Assembly: GCF_001280125.1 (NCBI RefSeq) | Contig: NZ_LGEG01000239.1 | Location: 1 to 46,072 of the forward strand | Reading direction: 5' to 3' | DNA from: Streptomyces sp. NRRL F-6492 | GTDB lineage: Bacteria > Actinomycetota > Actinomycetes > Streptomycetales > Streptomycetaceae | Length of the DNA stretch: 46,072 nt | Shown: piece after piece, positions 1 through 8,811 of the stretch | Layout: the number at the start of each line of letters is the position of its first letter | How positions within the stretch are numbered: the first letter of the stretch is position 1 | Program-made: the position numbers and the translations under genes | Notes under the pieces: model-generated | Seen by the model: the letters and a program-made list of their open reading frames with translations, nothing else | Told to the model about the DNA's origin: nothing | Database searches by the model: none

Positions 1-1
1 C

Positions 2-166
2 ACCCCCACCACCGCCATCGCCCGCCGTGCCGGGACCCACCCCGACGAGACCCTCGCCAAGCTGTACGAACTCCACTCCCTCGGCTTCGTCGAACGCCAC
101 GGAGAGGGCTGGCGGTTGACGAACACCGCCACACAAGCGTCGAACGCGCGGCGAGGCGGTACTTGA
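2..166 (+). CDS. dprA: C-terminal end of a probable DprA/Smf DNA-processing protein (partial)
   Basis: Only the last 54 codons are present and the gene enters from the left edge in frame 2, ending at TGA 164-166. The segment reads as a small winged helix: IARRAGTHPDETLAKLYELH, then GFVERHGEGWRLT. That matches the C-terminal DNA-binding wing seen in many DprA proteins, which load RecA on incoming single-stranded DNA. A dprA-like gene upstream of whiG is the arrangement I recall in Streptomyces. The Rossmann core is outside the window, so another winged-helix protein cannot be excluded. Confidence 0.55.
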   Translation, partial: TPTTAIARRAGTHPDETLAKLYELHSLGFVERHGEGWRLTNTATQASNARRGGT

Positions 167-405
167 CCCGGAGCATTCGGGTGAAAAGGTGAAGGCGATG
201 AACAATCGAGTTCTCTCGGTCGCGCCCGAGGGGCCGACCCGCGCCACGGCCCCGGTTCGAAGACATGACCGACGGCGTCCACCCGGAGCGGCGCGATCCA
301 CCGATGTTCGCTCACCGCGACGTCGCACTCACGCTACGCTCACCGGGATTCCCTCCAGGACGCCCACACCGACACACCCGACAGCAGAACGGCTCAAGGC
401 AACGC

Positions 406-1242
406 ATGCCCCAGCACACCTCCGGGTCTGACCGCGCTGCGGTGCCCCCAGCGGCCCGGGGCACCGTGCGACCGCCCGCGCCGACCTCCCTCGACGAGCT
501 GTGGCGCTCGTACAAGGACACGGGCGACGAGCGGCTGCGGGAGCAGCTGATCCTGCACTACTCGCCCCTCGTCAAGTACGTCGCGGGACGGGTCAGCGTC
601 GGACTGCCGTCCAACGTGGAACAGGCCGACTTCGTCTCCTCCGGCGTCTTCGGCCTCATCGACGCCATCGAGAAGTTCGACGTCGAGCGCGCCATCAAGT
701 TCGAGACGTACGCCATCACCCGCATCCGCGGCGCCATGATCGACGAGCTCCGCGCCCTCGACTGGATCCCCCGCTCCGTCCGGCAGAAGGCGCGCAACGT
801 CGAACGCGCCTACGCCACCCTGGAGGCCCAGCTCCGCCGCACCCCCTCCGAGGGGGAGGTCGCCGCGGAGATGGACATCACGCTGGAGGAACTGCACTCG
901 GTTTTCAGCCAGTTGTCCCTGGCCAACGTGGTCGCCCTGGAGGAGCTGCTGCACGTCGGCGGCGAGGGCGGGGACCGGCTCTCCCTGATGGACACGCTGG
1001 AGGACACGGCCGCCGACAACCCCGTCGAGGTCGCCGAGGACCGCGAGCTGCGCCGACTGCTCGCCCGCGCCATCAACACGCTCCCCGAACGCGAGAAGAC
1101 GGTCGTCACCCTCTACTACTACGAGGGCCTCACGCTCGCCGAGATCGGCCACGTCCTCGGCGTCACCGAGAGTCGCGTCAGCCAGATCCACACCAAATCC
1201 GTGCTTCAGCTCCGGGCCAAGCTGGCCGACGTCGGACGCTGA
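406..1242 (+). CDS. whiG: RNA polymerase sigma factor WhiG (sporulation, FliA/SigD type)
   Basis: This 278-aa sigma-70 family factor of the FliA/WhiG class commits aerial hyphae to sporulation in Streptomyces. Region 2 is plain ([16 protein letters not shown], then [11 protein letters not shown] and [20 protein letters not shown], the core-binding and -10 recognition helices). Region 3 follows ([20 protein letters not shown]). Region 4 carries the -35 helix-turn-helix ([20 protein letters not shown], then [13 protein letters not shown]). I chose ATG 406 (MPQHTSGSD), which matches the start I remember for S. coelicolor WhiG. The frame is open from 265, but that extension is not WhiG-like. The 239-bp upstream gap holds no convincing gene. 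Confidence 0.97.
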   Translation: MPQHTSGSDRAAVPPAARGTVRPPAPTSLDELWRSYKDTGDERLREQLILHYSPLVKYVAGRVSVGLPSNVEQADFVSSGVFGLIDAIEKFDVERAIKFETYAITRIRGAMIDELRALDWIPRSVRQKARNVERAYATLEAQLRRTPSEGEVAAEMDITLEELHSVFSQLSLANVVALEELLHVGGEGGDRLSLMDTLEDTAADNPVEVAEDRELRRLLARAINTLPEREKTVVTLYYYEGLTLAEIGHVLGVTESRVSQIHTKSVLQLRAKLADVGR

Positions 1243-1271
1243 GCGCCGCGGTCCGGTCGTACAGTGGAGCC

Positions 1272-1862
1272 GTGCCCAGGATTCGAGCGGCCTCCGTGGC
1301 CGAGCACCGGACGATGCAGCGCGGCGCCCTGCTGGACGCCGCGCGTTCCCTGCTGTCCGAGGGCGGGACGGAGGCGCTGACCTTCCCCGCACTCGCCGAG
1401 CGCACGGGCCTCGCCCGCTCGTCGGTCTACGAGTACTTCCGGTCGCGTGCCGCCGTCGTCGAGGAGCTGTGCGCCGTCGACTTCCCGGTCTGGGCCGCCG
1501 AGGTCGAGCTGGCCATGGCCGACGCCGGGACGCCCCAGGGCAAGGTCGAGGCGTACGTCCGCAAGCAGCTGGAACTGGTCGGGGACCGGCGCCACCGCGC
1601 GGTCGTCGCCATCTCCGCCGGCGAGCTGGACGACGGCGCCCGCGAGAAGATCCGCGCGGCCCACGGCGGCCTCGTCTCCATGGTCGTCGAGGCGCTCGCC
1701 GCCCTGGGACAGCCCCGGCCCCGCCTGGGCGCCATGCTCCTCCAGGGCGTCGTCGACGCGGCCGTCCGCCGCCTCGAACTCGGCGCGGCCGAGGACCCCG
1801 CCGAGATCACCGAGGCGGCGGTCACGATGGCCCTCCACGGCGTCAACGGCTCCCCGGCCTGA
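1272..1862 (+). CDS. TetR-family transcriptional regulator
   Basis: 196 aa. The N-terminal TetR helix-turn-helix is clear: ALLDAARSLLSEGG, then FPALAERTGLARSSVYEYF at about residues 15-55. It is followed by an all-helical ligand domain (RKQLELVGDRRHRAVVAISA). Start GTG 1272 has a TGGAG ribosome site 4 bases upstream and lies 29 bases after whiG, so read-through from whiG is possible. The ligand and targets are not visible. The only partners downstream on the same strand are a broken gene and then the rpsB block. Confidence 0.85.
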   Translation: MPRIRAASVAEHRTMQRGALLDAARSLLSEGGTEALTFPALAERTGLARSSVYEYFRSRAAVVEELCAVDFPVWAAEVELAMADAGTPQGKVEAYVRKQLELVGDRRHRAVVAISAGELDDGAREKIRAAHGGLVSMVVEALAALGQPRPRLGAMLLQGVVDAAVRRLELGAAEDPAEITEAAVTMALHGVNGSPA

Positions 1863-1890
1863 GCACCCGGCCCCACCGTCCGGGTCTCCC

Positions 1891-2143
1891 GTGAGCCGGA
1901 ACGTCCTCCTCCTGCCGCTGCCGGCCGGTCTCGTCTCGATCGACGACCTGCCCGCCGACCACGAGCCGCCTCCCGTCGGGAGCCGCGCCGACGTCCACGC
2001 CGCCCTGGAGGAAGCGTTCCCCGGCGCCGACCTCACCGACCCCGCGTGGGGCGAGCTGCTCCGCCGGAGACCTGCTCACGGACGGCGCCCCGGCCGGGCG
2101 GCACGCCTTCCGGGCGTTCGGGGACGGGGCCGGCACCTCCTAA
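1891..2143 (+). pseudogene. Internally deleted, frameshifted small Streptomyces gene
   Basis: From GTG 1891 the frame gives a protein-like N-terminus (SRNVLLLPLPAGLVSIDDLP, later ADVHAALEEAF and TDPAWGEL). After about 2055 this frame turns into arginine-rich noise. A shift of one base at about 2066 opens a convincing C-terminus (GDLLTDGAPAGRHAFRAFGD) that ends at TAA 2141-2143. From memory, intact Streptomyces proteins of this kind have a middle portion (TWSIELNIG-like, then CxxG before the DLLT segment) that is missing here. I infer a deletion of roughly 100-130 bp at 2055-2066 together with the frame change. The function of the family is unknown. Confidence 0.6.
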
Positions 2144-2601
2144 CCCCCGAGTGGCAGCAGCCGTGACGGGCCCCGTCTCGTCAGGAGCAGGGGGTTCAGG
2201 TAGTGGTCGCCTCTGAGGAGGCCCCAGTGGAGGCAGGTCTCCGGGCAGTGGGTGCCGGGGGTGACCCGGGCGATCGGAGTGCCCGCCGTGACGGTGGCGC
2301 CGACCGGGACCAGGGGGGTCACCGGGGAGAAGGTCGTGCGCAGCGGGGGAGTACCCGTGCCCGGGAGGGTCAGGGTGAGGACGCCCCGGCCGCCGACCGG
2401 GCCCGCGAAGGTCACCGTGCCCGCCGCGGGGGCCAGGACCGGGGCGCCCGGCGGTGCGGCGAGGTCGACGCCGCGGTGGCCCGCCGCGTACGGGCCCGGC
2501 GGCGGCTGCCAGCCGCGCACGATCTCGGGCGGGGGCGGGCCCACCGGCCAGAGGGCGCCGAGGGCCAGGAACAAGGCCGTGAGACAGGTCGTGAGGTGCA
2601 T
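2140..2601 (-). CDS. Secreted M23/LytM-like protein, probably catalytically degenerate
   Basis: 153 aa with a short hydrophobic N-terminal export segment ([15 protein letters not shown]). The LytM fold is recognisable: [20 protein letters not shown] at about residues 41-60 supplies the first zinc ligands H42 and D46, and [11 protein letters not shown] at about 121-131 supplies H125. The usual first His of the HxH motif is Cys123, and the His expected in the YxHL strand is absent (the strand reads TTFSPV). It may therefore bind or activate other hydrolases rather than cut peptidoglycan, as EnvC-type proteins do. The gene faces the pseudogene and overlaps its last 4 bases. It is divergent from rpsB. 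Confidence 0.8.
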   Translation of the reverse strand: MHLTTCLTALFLALGALWPVGPPPPEIVRGWQPPPGPYAAGHRGVDLAAPPGAPVLAPAAGTVTFAGPVGGRGVLTLTLPGTGTPPLRTTFSPVTPLVPVGATVTAGTPIARVTPGTHCPETCLHWGLLRGDHYLNPLLLTRRGPSRLLPLGG

Positions 2602-2707
2602 GGGGGAAGGCTCCCCGGGCCGTCCGTTCCATGGAGGTCGCGGACGTTTTCTGTGGACTGCTCACCGGTTGTGGACAGTGCCGTCACCCGTCGCCCCCGG
2701 GGTCCCG

Positions 2708-2713
2708 TACACT
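2708..2713 (+). promoter_or_regulatory. Candidate -10 element for rpsB
   Basis: TACACT fits the Streptomyces vegetative -10. The -35 region (around TCACCC, 18 bases upstream) is weak. Transcription from here would give a leader of about 135 bases before rpsB, long enough for the ribosomal-protein autoregulation known for S2 operons in other bacteria. No specific S2-binding fold was verified. Confidence 0.35.
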
Positions 2714-2855
2714 TCCTATGGCGACTCGGGTCACCGGGTCGACTTCGCACGCCCCGCCACGGTCCTCAGACGGTGGCAGCGCCTTTCGGTCCCTCGTGGG
2801 CATGGCGCGCCCGGGGCGTCAGGAACACAACCGAGAAACCCAAGGAGATACGGCC

Positions 2856-3776
2856 ATGGCCGTCGTCACGATGCGGGAGCTGCTGGAGAGCGGCGTCCAC
2901 TTCGGTCACCAGACCCGTCGCTGGAACCCGAAGATGAAGCGCTTCATCTTCACCGAGCGCAACGGCATCTACATCATCGACCTGCTCCAGTCGCTGTCGT
3001 ACATCGACCGCGCCTACGAGTTCGTCAAGGAGACCGTCGCGCACGGCGGCTCCATCATGTTCGTCGGTACGAAGAAGCAGGCCCAGGAGGCCATCGCCGA
3101 GCAGGCGACGCGCGTCGGCATGCCGTACGTCAACCAGCGTTGGCTCGGTGGCATGCTCACCAACTTCTCCACCGTCTACAAGCGTCTGCAGCGCCTCAAG
3201 GAGCTCGAGCAGATCGACTTCGAGGACGTCGCCGCCTCGGGTCTCACCAAGAAGGAGCTCCTGGTCCTCTCCCGCGAGAAGGCCAAGCTGGAGAAGACCC
3301 TCGGTGGTATCCGCGAGATGCAGAAGGTGCCGAGCGCCGTCTGGATCGTCGACACCAAGAAGGAGCACATCGCCGTCGGTGAGGCGCGCAAGCTCCACAT
3401 CCCGGTCGTCGCGATCCTCGACACCAACTGCGACCCCGACGAGGTCGACTACAAGATCCCGGGCAACGACGACGCGATCCGCTCCGTCACCCTGCTCACC
3501 CGCGTGATCGCCGACGCCGTCGCCGAGGGCCTCATCGCCCGCTCCGGCGCCGCGACCGGCGACTCGAAGCCGGGCGAGAAGGCCCAGGGCGAGCCGCTCG
3601 CCGAGTGGGAGCGCGACCTGCTCGAGGGCGAGAAGAAGGCCGACGAGACCGAGGCCCCGGCTCCGGCCGCCGCCGAGGCCGCCGAGGCCGCCGAGGTCCA
3701 GACCTCCGCCGAGACCGAGAAGGTCGCGGACGCCGAGGCCGCCGACGCTCCGGCCGAGGCCGCCGAGCAGGCCTGA
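2856..3776 (+). CDS. rpsB: 30S ribosomal protein S2
   Basis: 306 aa. The N-terminus [20 protein letters not shown], and then [10 protein letters not shown] and GTKKQAQEA, is diagnostic of bacterial S2. The C-terminal 60 or so residues form an Ala/Glu-rich acidic tail (EAAEAAEV repeats) that makes it longer than the roughly 240-aa E. coli protein, as is usual in actinomycetes. ATG 2856 has an AAGGAGA site 8 bases upstream. S2 joins the 30S body late and is needed for S1 and mRNA binding. It is followed by tsf as in nearly all bacteria, with a strong hairpin between them. Confidence 0.99.
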   Translation: MAVVTMRELLESGVHFGHQTRRWNPKMKRFIFTERNGIYIIDLLQSLSYIDRAYEFVKETVAHGGSIMFVGTKKQAQEAIAEQATRVGMPYVNQRWLGGMLTNFSTVYKRLQRLKELEQIDFEDVAASGLTKKELLVLSREKAKLEKTLGGIREMQKVPSAVWIVDTKKEHIAVGEARKLHIPVVAILDTNCDPDEVDYKIPGNDDAIRSVTLLTRVIADAVAEGLIARSGAATGDSKPGEKAQGEPLAEWERDLLEGEKKADETEAPAPAAAEAAEAAEVQTSAETEKVADAEAADAPAEAAEQA

Positions 3777-3804
3777 CCCTTCAGGACCAGGACCTTCGGG
3801 TGAC

Positions 3805-3835
3805 GACGGCGGGGGCCCACGAAGCCCCCGCCGTC
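3805..3835 (+). terminator. rpsB-tsf intergenic hairpin (terminator or attenuator)
   Basis: Perfect 12-bp stem GACGGCGGGGGC / GCCCCCGCCGTC with a 7-base loop. There is no U-run, as is usual in Streptomyces. It probably lowers tsf expression relative to rpsB or ends part of the rpsB transcripts. Confidence 0.7.
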
Positions 3836-3884
3836 CACCCGTGGACCCGCCCGATCTTTCAGACTTCGAGAGAGAAACAGACTC

Positions 3885-4721
3885 ATGGCGAACTACACCG
3901 CCGCTGACGTCAAGAAGCTCCGCGAGCTCACCGGCGCCGGCATGATGGACTGCAAGAAGGCCCTGGACGAGGCCGACGGCGACGTCGACAAGGCCGTAGA
4001 GGCCCTGCGCATCAAGGGCCAGAAGGGTGTCGCCAAGCGCGAGGGCCGCTCCGCCGAGAACGGCGCCGTGGTCTCCCTCATCGCCGACGACAACACCTCC
4101 GGCGTCCTCGTCGAGCTGAAGTGCGAGACGGACTTCGTCGCCAAGGGCGACAAGTTCCAGGCCGTCGCCAACCAGCTGGCCGCGCACGTCGCCGCCACCG
4201 CCCCGGCCGACCTGGAGGCGCTGCTCGCCTCCGAGATCGAGCCCGGCAAGACCGTGCAGGCCTTCGTGGACGAGGCCAACGCCAACCTCGGCGAGAAGAT
4301 CGTCCTCGACCGCTTCGCGCAGTACGCCGACGGCTTCGTCTTCGCGTACATGCACCGCACGATGCCCGACCTGCCGCCGCAGATCGGTGTCCTCGTCGAG
4401 TTCGACAAGGCCGACGCCGCCGTCGCCAAGGGCGTCGCCCAGCACATCGCCGCCTTCGCGCCGAAGTACCTCACCCGTGAGGACGTCCCGGCCGAGGTCG
4501 TCGAGTCGGAGCGCCGCATCGCCGAGGAGACCACCCGCGCCGAGGGCAAGCCCGAGGCCGCGATCGCCAAGATCGTCGAGGGTCGCGTCAACGGCTTCTT
4601 CAAGGACGCCACGCTGCTCGGCCAGCCGTACGCCCTGGACAACAAGAAGTCCGTCCAGCAGATCCTGGACGAGGCCGGTGTCACCCTGAAGCGCTTCACC
4701 CGCATCAAGGTCGGCATCTGA
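3885..4721 (+). CDS. tsf: Translation elongation factor Ts
   Basis: 278 aa. It opens with the UBA-like module ([20 protein letters not shown], then [20 protein letters not shown]) and the core contains [15 protein letters not shown], the TDFV motif that inserts into EF-Tu to expel GDP. The C-terminal half has the dimerisation-domain repeat ending in [14 protein letters not shown] 3885 follows AGAGAGAAAC. It is co-oriented with rpsB and pyrH. Confidence 0.98.
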   Translation: MANYTAADVKKLRELTGAGMMDCKKALDEADGDVDKAVEALRIKGQKGVAKREGRSAENGAVVSLIADDNTSGVLVELKCETDFVAKGDKFQAVANQLAAHVAATAPADLEALLASEIEPGKTVQAFVDEANANLGEKIVLDRFAQYADGFVFAYMHRTMPDLPPQIGVLVEFDKADAAVAKGVAQHIAAFAPKYLTREDVPAEVVESERRIAEETTRAEGKPEAAIAKIVEGRVNGFFKDATLLGQPYALDNKKSVQQILDEAGVTLKRFTRIKVGI

Positions 4722-4808
4722 GTCCGGTCGCGAACGCGACGGACACCGGACCCCGGTAGGGTCTGAAGCAGTCGTCCGCGCCCGCGCAGGACGACCGCAG
4801 ATCTGACG

Positions 4809-4860
4809 AGGAGGCCATTGCCGCACGGGATACCGCGAGGACCCAAGGCAATGGCCTCCT
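4809..4860 (+). promoter_or_regulatory. Long inverted repeat in the tsf-pyrH leader
   Basis: AGGAGGCCATTGCC (4809-4822) and GGCAATGGCCTCCT (4847-4860) form a perfect 14-bp stem around a 24-base loop, ending 25 bases before pyrH. The left arm contains an AGGAGG Shine-Dalgarno-like sequence that is sequestered in the stem. A possible upstream -10 element is TAGGGT at 4757. It may be a tsf terminator, an attenuator or a translational switch for pyrH. Confidence 0.55.
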
Positions 4861-4884
4861 TCGTATGTGCACGAGGAGAGCTCC

Positions 4885-5649
4885 ATGAACCAGGGCGCCG
4901 TACAGGGCGACGACAACAACGGCAAAAAGGCCGGCCGCTACATGCTGAAGCTGTCCGGAGAAGCCTTCTCCGGCGGTACCGGCCTGGGCGTCGACCCCGA
5001 TGTCGTGCACGCCATCGCGCGTGAGATCGCGGCCGTCGTCCGCGACGGCGCGGAGATCGCGATCGTGATCGGCGGAGGAAACTTCTTCCGCGGCGCCGAA
5101 CTCCAGCAGCGCGGCATGGACCGGGCCCGCTCCGACTACATGGGCATGCTCGGCACCGTGATGAACTGCCTCGCCCTCCAGGACTTCCTGGAGAAGGAGG
5201 GCATCGACTCCCGCGTCCAGACCGCCATCACCATGGGCCAGGTCGCCGAGCCGTACATCCCGCTGCGCGCCGTGCGCCACCTGGAGAAGGGCCGCGTGGT
5301 CATCTTCGGCGCGGGCATGGGCATGCCGTACTTCTCCACGGACACCACCGCCGCCCAGCGCGCCCTGGAGATCGACGCCGAGGCCCTGCTCATGGGCAAG
5401 AACGGCGTCGACGGCGTCTACGACTCCGACCCGAAGCGCAACCCCGACGCGGTCAAGTTCGACGCGCTCGAGTACGGCGAGGTGATCGCCCGCGACCTCA
5501 AGGTCGCCGACGCCACCGCCGTCACCCTGTGCCGGGACAACAACCTCCCGATCCTCGTCTTCGAACTGCTCACCGAGGGCAATATCGCGCGCGCGGTGAA
5601 GGGTGAGAAGATCGGCACGCTCGTGAGCGACCAGGGCACCCGGGCCTGA
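4885..5649 (+). CDS. pyrH: UMP kinase (uridylate kinase)
   Basis: 254 aa, amino-acid-kinase fold. It phosphorylates UMP to UDP with ATP and is a hexameric, feedback-regulated step in pyrimidine synthesis. Motifs are [13 protein letters not shown] (phosphate-binding loop), [11 protein letters not shown], the PyrH-specific [20 protein letters not shown], and GTGNPYFSTDT-like text read here as [16 protein letters not shown] 4885 is chosen because GAGGAGAG lies just upstream; an in-frame GTG at 4867 would place that site inside the gene. The roughly 10 hydrophilic residues before the core are typical of actinomycetes. Confidence 0.98.
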   Translation: MNQGAVQGDDNNGKKAGRYMLKLSGEAFSGGTGLGVDPDVVHAIAREIAAVVRDGAEIAIVIGGGNFFRGAELQQRGMDRARSDYMGMLGTVMNCLALQDFLEKEGIDSRVQTAITMGQVAEPYIPLRAVRHLEKGRVVIFGAGMGMPYFSTDTTAAQRALEIDAEALLMGKNGVDGVYDSDPKRNPDAVKFDALEYGEVIARDLKVADATAVTLCRDNNLPILVFELLTEGNIARAVKGEKIGTLVSDQGTRA

Positions 5650-5742
5650 CCCGAACCGGGAACCGCCCCGCAAGGGGATGGACAGAGCCCTGCCGGTCGT
5701 ACACCGTGCAGGACACAACGCGACGACACGCAGGAGCAAGTG

Positions 5743-6300
5743 GTGATCGAAGAGACCCTCCTCGAGGCCGAGGAGAAGATGGAGAAGGCCGTCGTGGTCG
5801 CCAAGGAGGACTTCGCCGCGATCCGCACCGGCCGTGCGCACCCGGCGATGTTCAACAAGATCGTGGCGGACTACTACGGCGCCATCACCCCCATCAACCA
5901 GCTGGCCTCCTTCTCCGTCCCGGAGCCGCGGATGGCCGTGGTGACCCCGTTCGACAAGAGCGCGCTGCGCAACATCGAGCAGGCGATCCGTGACTCGGAC
6001 CTCGGCGTCAACCCGAGCAACGACGGCAACATCATCCGGGTGGTGTTCCCCGAGCTGACCGAGGAGCGCCGCCGCGAGTACATCAAGGTCGCCAAGGGCA
6101 AGGCCGAGGACTCGAAGATCTCGATCCGCTCGGTGCGCCGCAAGGCCAAGGAGTCCATCGACAAGCTCGTCAAGGACGGCGAGGTCGGCGAGGACGAGGG
6201 CCGCCGCGCGGAGAAGGAGCTCGACGACACCACCGCGAAGTACGTCACGCAGGTGGACGAGCTGCTCAAGCACAAGGAAGCCGAGCTGCTCGAGGTCTGA
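5743..6300 (+). CDS. frr: Ribosome recycling factor
   Basis: 185 aa. It opens [20 protein letters not shown], then the tRNA-mimicking core ([32 protein letters not shown]) and the C-terminal [20 protein letters not shown] helix. With EF-G it splits the post-termination ribosome. GTG 5743 is preferred over the adjacent GTG 5740 because AGGAG (5732-5736) is then 6 bases away. The stop overlaps the cdsA start (TGATG), so the two are translationally coupled. Confidence 0.98.
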   Translation: MIEETLLEAEEKMEKAVVVAKEDFAAIRTGRAHPAMFNKIVADYYGAITPINQLASFSVPEPRMAVVTPFDKSALRNIEQAIRDSDLGVNPSNDGNIIRVVFPELTEERRREYIKVAKGKAEDSKISIRSVRRKAKESIDKLVKDGEVGEDEGRRAEKELDDTTAKYVTQVDELLKHKEAELLEV

Positions 6301-7403
6301 TGAACGACTCTTCCTGGGATGCCCCGGCCGGTTCCGGCCGCGGGGGACCCCACCAGGGTCCCGCCCCGGCGGGTCCCGCACACGATCGGCACCGGGCGGC
6401 GCAGACTCGGCCCATGCCCATCGTGCCCGACGTTCCCACCGGCGGATTCCAGGACGGTCACGGCCGGGGGGCCGCTCACCCGAGCGGCCCCCTGTTCCGT
6501 GACGAGGCGCCGCACGAGCACCCGCAGGAGCCCATGCCCAGCCCCACCCCGCCTCCGCCGCCCGCGCCGCCGGCGCCACGGCAGAAGAAGAGCGCGGGGC
6601 GGAACCTGGGCGCGGCCATAGGGGTCGGGGTCGGCCTGGGCGCCGTCATCATCGCCTCGCTGTACATCTGGGCGCCGGCGTTCGTCGGGGTGATCGCGAT
6701 CGCCGTGGTGGTCGGACTGTGGGAGCTGACCTCCCGGCTCCAGGAGCGCAAGCAGATCAAGGCGCCGCTGGTGCCGCTCGCGGTCGGCGGCGCGGCGATG
6801 GTCGTCGCCGGGTACGTGCGCGGTGCCGAGGGCGCCTGGGTCGCGATGGCCCTGACGGCGCTCGCGGTCCTGGTGTGGCGGATGACGGAGCCGCCCGAGG
6901 GCTATCTGAAGGACGTCACGGCGGGCGTGTTCGCCGCGTTCTACGTGCCGTTCCTCGCGACGTTCGTGGCACTGCTGCTGGCCGCGGACGACGGCCCGGA
7001 GCGGGTGCTCGCCTTCCTGATCCTGACGGTGGTCAGCGACACCGGGGCGTACGCGGTCGGCTGGCGCTTCGGCAAGCACAAGCTGGCGCCGAGGATCAGC
7101 CCCGGCAAGACCCGCGAGGGCCTGGTCGGCGCGGTGACGTTCGCGATGGCGGCGGGCGCGCTGTGCATGCAGTTCATGATCGACGACGGGATCTGGTGGC
7201 AGGGCCTGATCCTCGGCCTCGCGGTGGCGGCGAGCGCGACGCTCGGCGACCTCGGCGAGTCGATGATCAAGCGGGACCTGGGCATCAAGGACATGGGCAC
7301 GCTGCTGCCCGGCCACGGCGGCATCATGGACCGGCTCGACTCGCTGCTGCCGACGGCCCCGGTGGTGTGGTTGCTGCTTGCGCTGTTCGTCGGCACCGGC
7401 TGA
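6300..7403 (+). CDS. cdsA: Phosphatidate cytidylyltransferase (CDP-diglyceride synthase)
   Basis: 367 aa. It makes CDP-diacylglycerol from CTP and phosphatidic acid in the membrane. About 95 N-terminal residues are Pro/Gly-rich and disordered, which is common in actinomycete homologues. The rest is polytopic ([20 protein letters not shown] and others). The C-terminal CTP_transf_1 signature is complete: [46 protein letters not shown] and [18 protein letters not shown] 6300 overlaps the frr stop. Confidence 0.95.
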   Translation: MNDSSWDAPAGSGRGGPHQGPAPAGPAHDRHRAAQTRPMPIVPDVPTGGFQDGHGRGAAHPSGPLFRDEAPHEHPQEPMPSPTPPPPPAPPAPRQKKSAGRNLGAAIGVGVGLGAVIIASLYIWAPAFVGVIAIAVVVGLWELTSRLQERKQIKAPLVPLAVGGAAMVVAGYVRGAEGAWVAMALTALAVLVWRMTEPPEGYLKDVTAGVFAAFYVPFLATFVALLLAADDGPERVLAFLILTVVSDTGAYAVGWRFGKHKLAPRISPGKTREGLVGAVTFAMAAGALCMQFMIDDGIWWQGLILGLAVAASATLGDLGESMIKRDLGIKDMGTLLPGHGGIMDRLDSLLPTAPVVWLLLALFVGTG

Positions 7404-7420
7404 CCTGCGGTTCTTCGGTC

Positions 7421-7455
7421 GAGGGGCCCGTTGTCCACAGGACGGCGGGTCCCTC
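7421..7455 (+). terminator. Terminator between cdsA and rlmN
   Basis: GAGGGGCCCG (7421-7430) pairs with CGGGTCCCTC (7446-7455), ten pairs with one G-U, and is followed by a pyrimidine-rich TTCTCATCTC run. rlmN starts 28 bases later, so its promoter may overlap this hairpin. Confidence 0.6.
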
Positions 7456-7483
7456 TTCTCATCTCTGCGACACTGGTAGCACC

Positions 7484-8590
7484 ATGCCCAAGCCCGGAGA
7501 ACTCACTTTCGTCGCCCCCCGCGGAGCCAAGAAGCCGCCGCGGCACCTGGCCGACCTCACGCCCGCCGAGCGGAAGGAGGCCGTCGCCGCGATCGGCGAG
7601 AAGCCCTTCCGCGCCAAGCAGCTGTCCACCCACTACTTCGCGCGGTACGCGCACGACCCCGCCGAGTGGACCGACATCCCGGCCGCCTCGCGGGAGAAGC
7701 TGGCCGGGGAGCTGCTGCCCGACCTGATGTCCGTGGTGCGGCACATCTCGTGCGACGACGACACCACCCGCAAGACCCTGTGGCGGCTGCACGACGGCAC
7801 GCTCGTGGAGTCGGTGCTCATGCGTTACCCGGACCGGGTGACCATGTGCATCTCCTCGCAGGCCGGCTGCGGGATGAACTGCCCGTTCTGCGCGACCGGG
7901 CAGGCCGGGCTCGACCGGAACCTGTCGACCGCCGAGATCGTGCACCAGATCGTGGACGGCATGCGCGCCCTGCGCGACGGCGAGGTCCCCGGCGGCCCGG
8001 CCCGCCTTTCGAACATCGTGTTCATGGGCATGGGCGAGCCGCTCGCCAACTACAAGCGGGTCGTCGGCGCCATCCGCCGGCTCACCGACCCCGAGCCGGA
8101 CGGCCTGGGCCTGTCCCAGCGCGGGATCACCGTTTCCACCGTGGGACTCGTGCCCGCGATGCTGCGCTTCGCCGACGAGGGCTTCAAGTGCCGCCTCGCG
8201 GTCTCCCTGCACGCCCCCGACGACGAGCTGCGCGACACCCTCGTGCCGGTCAACACGCGCTGGAAGGTGCGGGAGGTCCTCGACGCGGCCTGGGAGTACG
8301 CGGAGAAGTCCGGCCGCCGGATCTCCATCGAGTACGCCCTCATCCGGGACATCAACGACCAGGCGTGGCGCGGTGACCTGCTCGGCCGGCTGCTCAAGGG
8401 CAGGCGGGTGCACGTCAACCTGATCCCGTTGAACCCGACGCCCGGTTCGAAGTGGACGGCGTCGCGTCCGGAGGACGAGAAGGCCTTCGTGGAGGCGATC
8501 GCGCGGCACGGCGTGCCGGTGACCGTGCGGGACACCCGGGGCCAGGAGATCGACGGCGCCTGTGGACAGCTGGCCGCCGCCGAACGCTGA
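7484..8590 (+). CDS. rlmN: 23S rRNA (adenine2503-C2)-methyltransferase, also a tRNA A37 methylase
   Basis: 368 aa radical-SAM enzyme. [14 protein letters not shown] is the CxxxCxxC iron-sulfur cluster motif. The N-terminal accessory domain ([19 protein letters not shown]) and [14 protein letters not shown] are typical. The second catalytic Cys is present at the end ([13 protein letters not shown]). It adds a C2 methyl group to A2503 at the peptidyl-transferase centre, affecting fidelity and some antibiotic binding. Start ATG 7484 ([14 protein letters not shown]) is the standard Streptomyces one. Confidence 0.96.
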   Translation: MPKPGELTFVAPRGAKKPPRHLADLTPAERKEAVAAIGEKPFRAKQLSTHYFARYAHDPAEWTDIPAASREKLAGELLPDLMSVVRHISCDDDTTRKTLWRLHDGTLVESVLMRYPDRVTMCISSQAGCGMNCPFCATGQAGLDRNLSTAEIVHQIVDGMRALRDGEVPGGPARLSNIVFMGMGEPLANYKRVVGAIRRLTDPEPDGLGLSQRGITVSTVGLVPAMLRFADEGFKCRLAVSLHAPDDELRDTLVPVNTRWKVREVLDAAWEYAEKSGRRISIEYALIRDINDQAWRGDLLGRLLKGRRVHVNLIPLNPTPGSKWTASRPEDEKAFVEAIARHGVPVTVRDTRGQEIDGACGQLAAAER

Positions 8591-8625
8591 GCTTGTACCC
8601 TGAGCTCGAACACATCTCCATATTC

Positions 8626-8717
8626 CGACAGGGGAGCGCCACAGCGCTGAGAGTGCGGTGTCCGTCAGACCGCAGACCCTCTGAACCTCGCCCAGGTCAT
8701 TCTGGGTAGGAAGTTCG
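8626..8717 (+). ncRNA. TPP (THI-element) riboswitch
   Basis: Conserved THI-box blocks appear in order: ACAGGGGAGCGCC (P2 side), GCTGAGAGTGCGG (the pyrimidine-sensor CUGAGA), CCGCAGACCCTCTGAACCTC, and the P4/P5 part CCCAGGTCATTCTGGGTAGG. It closes with AAGTTCGG pairing back towards the 5' arm. It lies 95 bases before thiB on the same strand, so thiamine pyrophosphate should repress the importer genes. Confidence 0.93.
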
Positions 8718-8742
8718 GTCGTAACTCAAGCTGTTGCGCCCT

Positions 8743-8770
8743 GCCCGCGACCGGCCCGCCGGTCGCGGGC
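8743..8770 (+). terminator. Expression-platform hairpin of the TPP riboswitch
   Basis: GCCCGCGACCGG and CCGGTCGCGGGC form a perfect 12-bp stem with a CCCG tetraloop just downstream of the aptamer and 30 bases before the thiB ribosome site. Its position fits a TPP-dependent transcription terminator. A U-run is lacking, so a role in blocking translation is an alternative. Confidence 0.6.
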
Positions 8771-8811
8771 GGGGCCGCGTCTCTTCCTGGTCACACCCAG
8801 GAGGAATCTCA

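Noticed and set aside
189..431. Possible small gene upstream of whiG
   Set aside because: Arg/Pro/Thr-rich with no domain, no ribosome site at a sensible distance, and it overlaps the whiG start.
2766..4925. 719-codon minus-strand open frame over rpsB and tsf
   Set aside because: Leu/Gly/Asp-rich mirror of two certain ribosomal genes; typical high-GC antisense frame with no family motif.
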